Shown: one piece after another, positions 15,466-22,889 of the stretch
Numbering within the stretch: position 1 is the stretch's first letter
How the letters are laid out: the number at the start of each line of letters is the position of its first letter
Assembly (NCBI GenBank): GCA_017619295.1
Contig: JAFZSQ010000020.1
Coordinates: 1 to 55,937 of the forward strand
Reading direction: 5' to 3'
Length of the DNA: 55,937 bases
Source: Lachnospiraceae bacterium
GTDB lineage: Bacteria; Bacillota; Clostridia; Lachnospirales; Lachnospiraceae
The notes under the pieces: model-generated
Databases searched by the model: none
The model's input: the letters and a program-made list of their open reading frames with translations, nothing else
What the model was told of the DNA's origin: nothing
Program-made: the position numbers and the translations under genes

Positions 15466-17046
15466 TTAGATATTGAGAAGATCGCTGTATGCTTTAAGTG
15501 CTCCGTCAGTCTCATGTGCAAGAACTTTCTTTGCAAGAACCTTACCAAGCTGCACGCCTTCCTGGTCGAAGCTGTTGAGGTTCCATGTGAAGCCCTGGAA
15601 CATGATCTTGTTCTCGAAGTGTGAGAGAAGTGCTCCCAAAGCTTCGGGAGTAAGCTGCTCACCGATGATGATGGATGAAGGTCTGTTACCCTCGAACTTC
15701 TTGTTGTTGTTCTCATCATCCTTACCACATGCAAAAGCAACAATCTGTGCTGCTACGTTAGCACATAACTTCTGCTGGCTGGTGCTTCCCTGGATAACAA
15801 CATCAGTTCCGATCTGGCTGTTCTTAAATCCGATGAACTGAAGAGGGATGATGTCTGTTCCCTGGTGAAGGAGCTGGTAGAATGAGTGCTGTCCGTTGGT
15901 TCCGGGCTCACCGTAGATAACGGGACCGGTTACATAGTTAACGGGCTCGCCGAAACGGTTAACACTCTTACCGTTTGATTCCATGTCAGCCTGCTGAAGG
16001 TGTGCAGGGAAACGGCTGAGTGCCTGAGAGTAAGGAAGGACTGCTGTTGTAGCCATTCCAAGAATGTTTCTCTCGTATACACCGATAAGTGCATCAAGCA
16101 TAGCAGGGTTCTCAAGGAGATTAGCGTTTGTTGCAAGCTTGTCTTCCTCAGCTGCACCCTTTAAGAATCTTGCGAATACTTCAGGTCCGAATGCAAGTGA
16201 TAAAACAGCTCCACCTACGCCCGATGTGGATGAGAAACGTCCGCCAATATAGTCATCCATAAAGAATGCTGCAAGATAATCACTGCTCTTTGCAAGAGGT
16301 GATGTCTCACTTGTTACGGCTACCATGTGCTTAGAAGCATCAAGGCCTGCCTTCTTAAGAGCATCCTTTACGAAGGATTCGTTTGTAAGAGTCTCAAGTG
16401 TTGTACCTGATTTGGAAACAAGTACGAAGATTGAATGAGCAACATCAACTGAATTAAGAACGGCTGCTGCATCATCAGGGTCAACGTTACTGATGAACTT
16501 TGCTTCCATTTTGAAGTTGCCGGTTTTTCTGGCCCAGTTTTCAAGGCCGATGTACATAGCTCTGGGGCCAAGGTCACTTCCGCCGATACCGATCTGAACA
16601 ACGGTTGTGAACTTCTCGCCTGCGCCGTTTACGATCTCACCGTTATGTACTTTATTTGCAAAATCAGCAATTTTCTTCTGCTCGTTAAGGTAGAATTCTC
16701 TCTTGTTTACGCCGTCGCATACAACGTCGTCACCAAGCTGTCCTCTGGTTAACTGGTGAAGAACAAGTCTCTTCTCACCTGTGTTGATTACAGCACCGTT
16801 GTAGAGTTCTTTGAACTTGTCAGCAAGCTCAGCCTCTTTAGCAAGTGCTTCAAGTGCTTTCAAAACATCGTCGTCAACAGCCTTTGCTGCGTAGTTGTAG
16901 TTAAGGCCTGCTGCCATTTTTACTGAATATTTAGCTACTCTCTTTGCACCTTCCTCACCGCTCATTACGGATTTAAGGTTTACCTTCTTTACATTCTTAA
17001 GGTCAGAGAAGCTTTTTAATGTATCAAGATTTTTCCAATTAGCCAT
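15466..17046 (-). CDS. pgi: Glucose-6-phosphate isomerase
   Basis: 526 residues. It interconverts glucose 6-phosphate and fructose 6-phosphate in the cytosol. Hallmarks: IGIGGSDLGPRA, FVLVSKSGTTLET (phosphate-binding SGT), GGRFSSTSGVG, the catalytic Glu in GEPGTNGQHSF, and QGTDIIPLQFIGF with His before it. Length and motifs resemble the longer E. coli-type group rather than the ~450-residue Bacillus type. SD AGGAGGA. Monocistronic with its own promoter and terminator. A palindrome overlapping the -35 hints at carbon-source control, sensible next to glucan-degradation genes. Confidence 0.97.
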   Translation of the reverse strand: MANWKNLDTLKSFSDLKNVKKVNLKSVMSGEEGAKRVAKYSVKMAAGLNYNYAAKAVDDDVLKALEALAKEAELADKFKELYNGAVINTGEKRLVLHQLTRGQLGDDVVCDGVNKREFYLNEQKKIADFANKVHNGEIVNGAGEKFTTVVQIGIGGSDLGPRAMYIGLENWARKTGNFKMEAKFISNVDPDDAAAVLNSVDVAHSIFVLVSKSGTTLETLTNESFVKDALKKAGLDASKHMVAVTSETSPLAKSSDYLAAFFMDDYIGGRFSSTSGVGGAVLSLAFGPEVFARFLKGAAEEDKLATNANLLENPAMLDALIGVYERNILGMATTAVLPYSQALSRFPAHLQQADMESNGKSVNRFGEPVNYVTGPVIYGEPGTNGQHSFYQLLHQGTDIIPLQFIGFKNSQIGTDVVIQGSTSQQKLCANVAAQIVAFACGKDDENNNKKFEGNRPSSIIIGEQLTPEALGALLSHFENKIMFQGFTWNLNSFDQEGVQLGKVLAKKVLAHETDGALKAYSDLLNI

Positions 17047-17082
17047 AATTTATCCTCCTATTTGGAACCCATTTCTCCAAAA

Positions 17083-17111
17083 AGTATAACAACACTTTGA
17101 AACGTTTTCAA
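17083..17111 (-). promoter_or_regulatory. pgi promoter with palindromic operator over the -35
   Basis: On the minus strand TTGAAA (17111-17106), 17-bp spacer and TATACT (17088-17083). The -35 is the edge of TTGAAACGTTTTCAA (17097-17111), a CG-centred palindrome of the LacI/CcpA type; it misses a strict cre match by one base of spacing. Confidence 0.65.
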
Positions 17112-17286
17112 GGTCATATGTTTTTAGTTTTACCACCCCCCTCAACAAAGCCTTTATTTCTCTCGGAAAGCTTTGCTGGTATGGATTTGATCACGGGGAT
17201 AAGGGATTGCACTGGAGCTTTTGGAAAAAGGATGACTGAGACACAATCCCGGTAAGGGCAAGAAATTGTACTGAATTATAGCAAAA
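17112..17286. other. Gene-free stretch upstream of pgi
   Basis: 175 bp with no open reading frame that has a ribosome-binding site and no strong hairpin. Only a weak CAAAGC/GCTTTG pairing around 17142-17174 is seen. It separates the pgi promoter from the palindromic array. Confidence 0.6.
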
Positions 17287-17600
17287 TACTAATGGAATTT
17301 CACGTTTTGAATTCCATTAGTATTTTTTTTGCTTGTATGACTAACAAATTTGTCTTTTTGTCCTCTTGTTAGTACCTCGTTAGCGACTTAACTCGCCAAG
17401 TCACTAATGAAACAGCAAGCATAATCATCTGTTAGTACATGCATACGGGCATTCCACTAACAAATATTAACACCTATAAATTTGTTAGTACTCTCCGCGA
17501 TGGCTACACTAACAAATGCTAGCTTCCATTGATTTGTTAGTATTATCCGTGATAACGGCACTAACAGATGTACGGCAGCAAGTTTTTCGACCCCCATACA
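17287..17600. repeat. Array of about six 52-bp palindromic units
   Basis: Left arm ACTAACAAAT (or a variant), ~14-nt loop, right arm ATTTGTTAGTA(C), ~15-nt spacer. Units begin at 17287, 17339, 17402, 17455, 17507 and 17559: spacings 52, 63, 53, 52, 52. In the first unit both arms change together (ACTAATGGAAT with ATTCCATTAGT) so pairing is kept; it ends in eight T and could also be a terminator. Loops and spacers differ between units. The last unit runs into the MerR gene stop region and is incomplete. No known repeat family is recognised. Confidence 0.8.
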
Positions 17601-17605
17601 ACTGT

Positions 17606-18415
17606 TTAACCCACCGGAATGTAGATTTTAAAGAACATGGTGGGACTGAAGCGGTTGCCGCAGTAGAGATCAAGAATATTTCGTTCTATGGCAGGACCCT
17701 TGATTTTAAGGCCCTGTTTATTTATGTAATCAAGCATGACTTTGTAGGTTTCGTCTGCTTCAAAGTGCTCAACGGTTTTAATCTTCATATTCCCGACTAC
17801 ATATTTCCCGCTCTTAATCACCTCAGTGTAACTATTGGAGGATGCAAAGGGAATCTCGCTTATGTAGCCATACTTTTCGTAGTCGTGAAATCTTCCTGCA
17901 AGAAGGTTCTCGGGGGTTATGGTAGAAATGAGGCCTGCGGTGTTAGCCCATCCTGTGGCGCCGGAGGTGACGTTGATTATCTCATCTATATCAAGCTCGT
18001 CTTCCTCACCGAAGGGCTTACTCATCATATACATTTCTGGCAAAGTTACCAGCGAAATGTCCGATTCATAACAGGTATCCCTGATGTTATCATCGAAGAC
18101 CCTGACCTTGGTTTTCAGAAGCTCAAGCTCGGCAATCCTGTTGTTTATTTCCTCTCTGCAGCGCTTCAGCTCGCCTTGAACACCTCCGGCATTATCGTCA
18201 TTTAGTATTTCCGTAAGGCGTTTTATGGGAGTTCCGATGGATCGCATGAAAATAATCATGGAGATAATCTCAAACTGAGCCTTTGAGTAATATCTGTAGC
18301 TGTTCTCACCTTTCTTCCAGGGACTTAAAAGTTTGATACTGTCGTAATAGCGCAATGTGGGTGCAGGAATATTAAAGATTCTGCTGACTTCTCCTATAGT
18401 GTAGAACTCTTTCAT
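17606..18415 (-). CDS. MerR-family regulator with GyrI-like effector domain
   Basis: 269 residues. The MerR winged helix fills residues 1-70 (YTIGEVSRIFNIPAPTLRYYDSIKLLSP, NSYRYYS), followed by a coiled dimer helix (~85-115) and a C-terminal ~150-residue domain resembling the AraC/GyrI effector-binding domain of BmrR relatives. It is divergent from the sugar symporter/GH5 pair, whose promoter has the 19-bp spacer and central dyad used by MerR activators, so it very likely controls those genes. The effector may be a sugar or glycoside; that is inference. Confidence 0.9.
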   Translation of the reverse strand: MKEFYTIGEVSRIFNIPAPTLRYYDSIKLLSPWKKGENSYRYYSKAQFEIISMIIFMRSIGTPIKRLTEILNDDNAGGVQGELKRCREEINNRIAELELLKTKVRVFDDNIRDTCYESDISLVTLPEMYMMSKPFGEEDELDIDEIINVTSGATGWANTAGLISTITPENLLAGRFHDYEKYGYISEIPFASSNSYTEVIKSGKYVVGNMKIKTVEHFEADETYKVMLDYINKQGLKIKGPAIERNILDLYCGNRFSPTMFFKIYIPVG

Positions 18416-18467
18416 AATGTAGACCCCCGTGTTTTTTCCTTATATAAAAAATATATCATTATTTTTG

Positions 18468-18498
18468 TTGACATTAAAGTTACTTTAAGGTGTACATT
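18468..18498 (+). promoter_or_regulatory. MerR-type promoter with 19-bp spacer and dyad operator
   Basis: TTGACA at 18468-18473 and TACATT at 18493-18498 are 19 bp apart, too long for normal activity. The spacer carries the perfect dyad TTAAAGT-T-ACTTTAA (18474-18488). This is the classic arrangement where a MerR protein twists DNA to align -35 and -10. Confidence 0.8.
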
Positions 18499-18532
18499 CA
18501 AAGTAGGGTTACAACAATTAAGGAGGTTACAA

Positions 18533-19960
18533 ATGGGGAAAATAGCATCCTTTTTTCACGAGAAATTCGGTTCTGAAGGCGGAAAACTCACCTTCCGTGA
18601 GAAGATTACACTGGCTCTTCCCGGGCCTGCATCCGTTATCGGACCTATCATTATTCATAATACGCTGATGAAATTCTATACGGATATCATCGGCCTCGAT
18701 GCCAAATTCTATGGCTGGATTTATCTCATTTACAGTATTTGGAACGCCATAAACGATCCGCTTCTTGGAGCCTATATTGACAAGCTTCCTTTTCATAAGA
18801 AACGAGGCAAGTACGTTTACCTCATGAAGGTAACGGCACCCACCATGCTTATTTCCATATTCTTTATGCTTCTGTCCTCCCCATCCTGGAGCGACTGGGT
18901 AGTATTCTGGGTACTTTTGGCGGAACTGTTCATATTTGATACCGCCTATACGGTTTACTCCGTGGCTTACAACTCCTATTTCCTTCTGGCTGCGCCGGAT
19001 AAAGAAGAGAGAGTTGATGTGGACATCATAAGAACCTATATAGGAAACGTGCTTGGTGCCATTACTACCATAATCCCCACACTGCTTCTTGTGGGCGGCG
19101 GAAACAGAGCTCTGGTTATCCCTGTATTTTCGGTGGTAATCCTTGTTAATGCGGGCATGTATTTCGTGGCTTTAAGAACTCTCAAGGATAAGGCTTCTTT
19201 ATATGAGACGGCCACACCTCCGGAGCATCATAACATTAAAGAAGTACTTGCGGATGTTAAGAGGATTGTTATTTCGAAACCCTTCCTCACATACCTTCTT
19301 TTCTACATTATTGCAAGGGGCGCCATAGGCTTCTACTTTACGCCTTTCCTTTACTTTATGGATTCCGTTGTAAAGACCAGCGGTACTGTGGCTACTTTGG
19401 CTGACGTAATTCCCGGAGTCATAATGCTGATTCTTCTTCCCTGGGCAGGAAAGAAAATTAAAGTATACGGAAGTAAGTTGATTACGCTTCTTGCTTTTAT
19501 CCCTGCAGTGGCAGGTTTTTCAAGTCTTTTGTTTATAACAAAGGGGTGGCAGGCTGTTATCAGCTATACCCTCATTGTGTTTGCTTTAAATGTTATTCAG
19601 ACTGCCGGCGTAGTCTTGAACGGTGAACTCATAGACTACGATGAAATGCAGACCGGCACCAGAAAAACCGGACTTTATGGTGGCCTTTTCGCCCTACTTA
19701 CTACATCGCTTACAAGTTTACAGGCCACCATTTTCTCCGGTATTCTAAGCCGCTACGGTTATGACGGCACTCTTGCCGTTCAGTCGGAGAGAGCCGTATG
19801 GGGAATCCGTGTAGGTGCCGGACTCATACCTATAATCATGTGCGTTGTGGGATTCATTCCCATGCTTTTCTTCCCCATCGGAAGGAAGCTTGAAAAAGAA
19901 ATATCTGATTTCAACGTAGCAGCGAGAGAGGGAGACAAAAATGAACTCAAAGAAAGTTAA
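18533..19960 (+). CDS. GPH-family sugar:cation symporter (MelB-like MFS)
   Basis: 475 residues with twelve predicted helices. The pattern of glycoside-pentoside-hexuronide carriers is visible: an early DIIGLDAKFYGWIYLIYSIWNAINDPLLG region with Asp residues for the cation site, followed by the short loop DKLPFHKKRGKY. SD AAGGAGG. Its stop overlaps the GH5 start by 20 bp, so the two are coexpressed: import of a glycoside, then cytosolic cleavage. The substrate cannot be read from sequence. It is under the MerR-type promoter upstream. Confidence 0.9.
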   Translation: MGKIASFFHEKFGSEGGKLTFREKITLALPGPASVIGPIIIHNTLMKFYTDIIGLDAKFYGWIYLIYSIWNAINDPLLGAYIDKLPFHKKRGKYVYLMKVTAPTMLISIFFMLLSSPSWSDWVVFWVLLAELFIFDTAYTVYSVAYNSYFLLAAPDKEERVDVDIIRTYIGNVLGAITTIIPTLLLVGGGNRALVIPVFSVVILVNAGMYFVALRTLKDKASLYETATPPEHHNIKEVLADVKRIVISKPFLTYLLFYIIARGAIGFYFTPFLYFMDSVVKTSGTVATLADVIPGVIMLILLPWAGKKIKVYGSKLITLLAFIPAVAGFSSLLFITKGWQAVISYTLIVFALNVIQTAGVVLNGELIDYDEMQTGTRKTGLYGGLFALLTTSLTSLQATIFSGILSRYGYDGTLAVQSERAVWGIRVGAGLIPIIMCVVGFIPMLFFPIGRKLEKEISDFNVAAREGDKNELKES

Positions 19961-21095
19961 AGTAAACGGAAACCAATTTATAACCGATTCAGGTAATCCC
20001 TTCATTCCCAAGGGCATAAATATGGTTTGCAAAGATAAATCCAGAAATTATCTCGGAGATTACAAGCCTGAGGATTTTAAGTTCCTTAGAGAAAAAGGTT
20101 TTAACCTGATAAGACTCGGCCTTATCTGGGATGGATGCGAGCCTGAGCCCGGAGTTTACGACGAGGAATACTTTAAGGGCATCGACCAAATTATAGATAT
20201 GGCTTCAAATGAGGAGATTTCGGTTTTTCTTGATATGCATCAGGATCTTTACGGTGTGGTATTCGAGGACGGAGCTCCCAAGTGGGCCACGGTCACAGAC
20301 GGGAAAGAGCACTACAGAACCGAGCTTTGGAGCGAATCATATCTAATAAGCCCTGCGGTTCAGCATGCTTTTGATAATTTCTGGAAGAATACCATTCTTG
20401 TGGACGGTACAGGAATAAGAACTCGCTATATTAATCTCTGGAAATTCATTGCGGCCCGTTATGGAAATAATCCCTATGTTATCGGGTATGATGTGATGAA
20501 CGAGCCCTTCCCCGGCACTCCCGGAATGAAGGTCGCAGAGATTATGGGTAAGTATATGCCTGACGGAGATATGTCGGCATTGGAGGATTTCGGAAAGATT
20601 GCCGAGATGATAGGAGAGATTGCTCCTATAACCATGGAGTTTGAAACCACTGTCCTTAATCCCTTCTACGATGAATTGGCAAGGGCAATTCGAAGTGTCG
20701 ACAAGAACGGAATCATCATGTTTGAGAGCAATTACTTCGCCAATGCAGGCGTGCCTTCCATGGTAAAACCTGCGGAGGATGAAGATGGAAATGTAATCGA
20801 AGGACAGGCTTATGTTCCTCACGGATATGACATTCTGGTTGACACCGAAGCATATGAAACCGGTGGATGTGAGAGAGTAGCCTTCATTTTCGGAAGCCTT
20901 CTTGAATGCGCGAAGAAAATGAATATCCCCACTATGATTGGCGAATGGGGATGCTATCCTAATGCCAGCGAGGCACAAAAAGAACAGGCAAGATTCCTTC
21001 TTAACCTGTTCAAAAATAACTGTGTCGGTAATGTATATTATGATTTCTCCCATATTAGAGATGGGGGAATATTGGAAGTTCTTACCACTGAGTAA
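19941..21095 (+). CDS. GH5-family glycoside hydrolase, endoglycosylceramidase-like
   Basis: 384 residues with no signal peptide, so intracellular. TIM-barrel GH5 with acid/base Glu188 in DVMNEPFPG and nucleophile Glu335 in IGEWGCYP. The region NLIRLGLIWDGCEPEPG and LDMHQDLYGVVFEDGAPKWA closely resembles endoglycoceramidases and bacterial steryl-glucosidase/EGC-like enzymes, rather than typical cellulases. It overlaps the symporter by 20 bp, which suggests a small imported beta-glycoside as substrate. It is convergent with the fRMsr gene, overlapping at the 3' ends by 14 bp. Confidence 0.88.
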   Translation: MNSKKVKVNGNQFITDSGNPFIPKGINMVCKDKSRNYLGDYKPEDFKFLREKGFNLIRLGLIWDGCEPEPGVYDEEYFKGIDQIIDMASNEEISVFLDMHQDLYGVVFEDGAPKWATVTDGKEHYRTELWSESYLISPAVQHAFDNFWKNTILVDGTGIRTRYINLWKFIAARYGNNPYVIGYDVMNEPFPGTPGMKVAEIMGKYMPDGDMSALEDFGKIAEMIGEIAPITMEFETTVLNPFYDELARAIRSVDKNGIIMFESNYFANAGVPSMVKPAEDEDGNVIEGQAYVPHGYDILVDTEAYETGGCERVAFIFGSLLECAKKMNIPTMIGEWGCYPNASEAQKEQARFLLNLFKNNCVGNVYYDFSHIRDGGILEVLTTE

Positions 21096-21534
21096 CGCTT
21101 TCCAACGTTTTTACAAATTTTTCAAGTCCCTCTTTATCTGCATCGCTGAAACGGTCAAACTCGGTGCTGTCCAAATCAAGAACACCTATAACCTCTCCGG
21201 CGTTATGTATGGGGACTACTATTTCGGAATTTGATGCGCTGTCGCAGGCAATGTGCCCGGGAAATTGATGAACATCTTTTACCACAAGTGTCTCATCGTT
21301 TCCTGCGGCAGTTCCGCATACTCCCTTTCCCAGGGGAATGCGAATGCAGGCGGTTTTGCCCTGAAAGGGTCCCAAAAGAAGAGAGCCCTTGTTCATGAGA
21401 TAGAAGCCTGCCCAGTTAAGTTTTTCCATATTTTCAAATATCAGAGCAGATGCATTGGAAAGAACAGGGATGAAATATGGTTCATCCTCTGCAAGGCTCT
21501 TAAGCTGCTCTGTCATTAATTCATAATCTGTCAT
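21082..21534 (-). CDS. msrC: Free methionine-(R)-sulfoxide reductase (GAF domain)
   Basis: 150 residues, one GAF domain, reduces free Met-R-sulfoxide in the cytosol. The family signature is intact: NWAGFYL, GPFQGKTACIRIPLGKGVCGTAA with two of the redox Cys, PGHIACDSASNSEIVVPI with the third, and GVLDLDS. Three cysteines correspond to Cys84, Cys94 and Cys118 of E. coli YebR. Its ATG overlaps the stop of the upstream unknown gene (ATGA), so it is translationally coupled. Confidence 0.93.
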   Translation of the reverse strand: MTDYELMTEQLKSLAEDEPYFIPVLSNASALIFENMEKLNWAGFYLMNKGSLLLGPFQGKTACIRIPLGKGVCGTAAGNDETLVVKDVHQFPGHIACDSASNSEIVVPIHNAGEVIGVLDLDSTEFDRFSDADKEGLEKFVKTLESVTQW

Positions 21535-21848
21535 AAATCCCAGTCCTCTTCATCTTCATAGTCACCAAGACTCCCGTTTAGAATCTCGTTGTATCTTGCA
21601 TTGGCTGCCTCAGAAGCCTTCTTGTTTCTCCATGCATCGATATCACTGCAGATGGCTAACATCTCATCCACCACCAGCTCAGCGCTTCGAGGCTTAACAT
21701 TGTACAAATACGCCATCATGCGCTCCATTGCCTTGGGGCTTCCAAGCTGCTTTGCAATCTGCTCTCCAAGTTCAGCCGGGAAACCCAATTGCTTTATGGC
21801 TGTAACCAGCTTTTCTTTTGTGTATATCCAGTCTCTTTTGTAATCCAT
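21531..21848 (-). CDS. Small conserved-looking protein of unknown function
   Basis: 105 residues from the ATG at 21848; a TTG two codons earlier is also possible and no clear ribosome-binding site decides. Mostly helical and charged (AIKQLGFPAELGEQIAKQLGSPKAMERMMAYLYNVKP) with an acidic tail (GDYEDEEDWDL). The SP-A-MERM-Y segment looks like a DUF found in other Lachnospiraceae small operons, but I cannot name it. It lies between a GNAT gene (9 nt) and fRMsr (ATGA overlap). Confidence 0.7.
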   Translation of the reverse strand: MDYKRDWIYTKEKLVTAIKQLGFPAELGEQIAKQLGSPKAMERMMAYLYNVKPRSAELVVDEMLAICSDIDAWRNKKASEAANARYNEILNGSLGDYEDEEDWDL

Positions 21849-21857
21849 AATCAACTT

Positions 21858-22814
21858 TTAGTTTAGGGTCTTTCTCATTGTGGCAAATTCTTCCTCAACT
21901 GTAAAGCCCACTTTTTTGTATATCTCCAGGGCCTTGTTATCCTTGCCTGTAAAAAGCGTCACATACTCCACCCCGGCTTCTTTGAACCCTGAGCAAAGTT
22001 TGTGGAAGAGAAGCGTACCGATTCCCATTCCTCTATAGGCTTCATCCACTGCAACTCCAAGGAAATACCCTCGTCCCGAAGGTTCCCTTATGGTGGGCCC
22101 GGTAAAACCTGCTGCCTTCCCATTGTCCGAAACAAAGATAAGGGGCTCCTTCTTTCTAAGGCTGTCGGGAATCTGAATGCTCCAAAGAGCGTTGTTTAGT
22201 CTCTCTAAAAACTCATGTATTCCCGTAATGTCATCTTCCGAGTAATAATCTATGGTTATGCCTTTGGCTCTTAAATTTTCCTCAAGCTTCTTCATTTCCT
22301 TGGGCATCTCAAAAGACCTGATGTCCATATGCATGGAGCACTCAAGGGTCTTGGTTTCATACCCTTTTCTTTTCAGAATTTCATAAAGTTTTGACCCAAT
22401 AAGAACTCCCGGACGATTGTTATGCTCATGGCCATTCTGCTTCGCCATGCACCAGGATAAGCGCATGGGGTTATAGAAGCTGAATTCAGAGCGTTCTCTG
22501 CCACCGTTTCTAAATTTTCTCTCAAGATAATCCAGAGCTTCACCAACATGCTTATCATCTTCATATTCATCATCAAAAATACAGCATGAAATGTAACCGG
22601 CTTTATTTGCAAAGGGTATGGTTTCATCATCACCCATTACACCCAGGGCAAAACCTTTAATTTCTCCGTTTACTTCAAAGCGGTAATCAAGATCTGGGTT
22701 GTAATACCTGTTCTCGGTGATTACGGTCTTTAATTCAGATTCGGATAAAGGCTTGTAACCCTTTGTGGTGGCTACTGTATTCCAAAAGTCTAAGAGTGAT
22801 TTTATATTGGTCAT
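21858..22814 (-). CDS. Double GNAT acetyltransferase
   Basis: 318 residues. The C-terminal half is a clear GNAT domain with acetyl-CoA loop VDEAYRGMGIGTLLFHKL and NKALEIYKKVGF. The N-terminal ~150 residues look like a diverged second GNAT fold (YISCCIFDDEYEDDKHVGEALDYLERKF) without a good pyrophosphate loop. Such tandem proteins usually have one active half; substrate unknown. First gene of a three-gene operon with an unknown protein and fRMsr, divergent from the GH9 gene across a palindrome. Confidence 0.85.
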   Translation of the reverse strand: MTNIKSLLDFWNTVATTKGYKPLSESELKTVITENRYYNPDLDYRFEVNGEIKGFALGVMGDDETIPFANKAGYISCCIFDDEYEDDKHVGEALDYLERKFRNGGRERSEFSFYNPMRLSWCMAKQNGHEHNNRPGVLIGSKLYEILKRKGYETKTLECSMHMDIRSFEMPKEMKKLEENLRAKGITIDYYSEDDITGIHEFLERLNNALWSIQIPDSLRKKEPLIFVSDNGKAAGFTGPTIREPSGRGYFLGVAVDEAYRGMGIGTLLFHKLCSGFKEAGVEYVTLFTGKDNKALEIYKKVGFTVEEEFATMRKTLN

Positions 22815-22820
22815 GGTTTT

Positions 22821-22843
22821 ATTCTACCATAGTATGGTAGAAT
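22821..22843. repeat. Perfect 11-bp palindrome in a divergent promoter region
   Basis: ATTCTACCATA at 22821-22831 and its exact inverse at 22833-22843, one base between. It starts 6 bp before the GNAT start and lies 46 bp before the GH9 gene. It has no U-tract and fits a repressor operator better than a terminator. Confidence 0.75.
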
Positions 22844-22858
22844 TATCCTGTAAGGAAG

Positions 22859-22870
22859 TTAATCGATTAA
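22859..22870 (+). promoter_or_regulatory. LacI-type operator before the GH9 gene
   Basis: TTAATCGATTAA, a perfect 12-bp palindrome extended to CTTAATCGATTAAC on the reverse strand, 20 bp before the GH9 ATG. It matches the operators around the ABC importer, lacI and GH94 genes. Confidence 0.65.
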
Positions 22871-22889
22871 GTAAGATCGGAGAAATGGT

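Noticed and set aside
17287-17600. CRISPR array
   Set aside because: Repeats are short inverted arms in alternating orientation, not identical direct repeats with ~30-bp spacers, and no cas gene is near.
17287-17600. Integron attC sites
   Set aside because: The GTTRRRY/RYYYAAC core is not matched (GTTAGTA, CACTAAC), there are no gene cassettes and no integrase.
17516-18205. 229-codon plus-strand open frame opposite the MerR gene
   Set aside because: It is antisense to a clear MerR/GyrI-like coding region and has no ribosome-binding site or recognisable domain.
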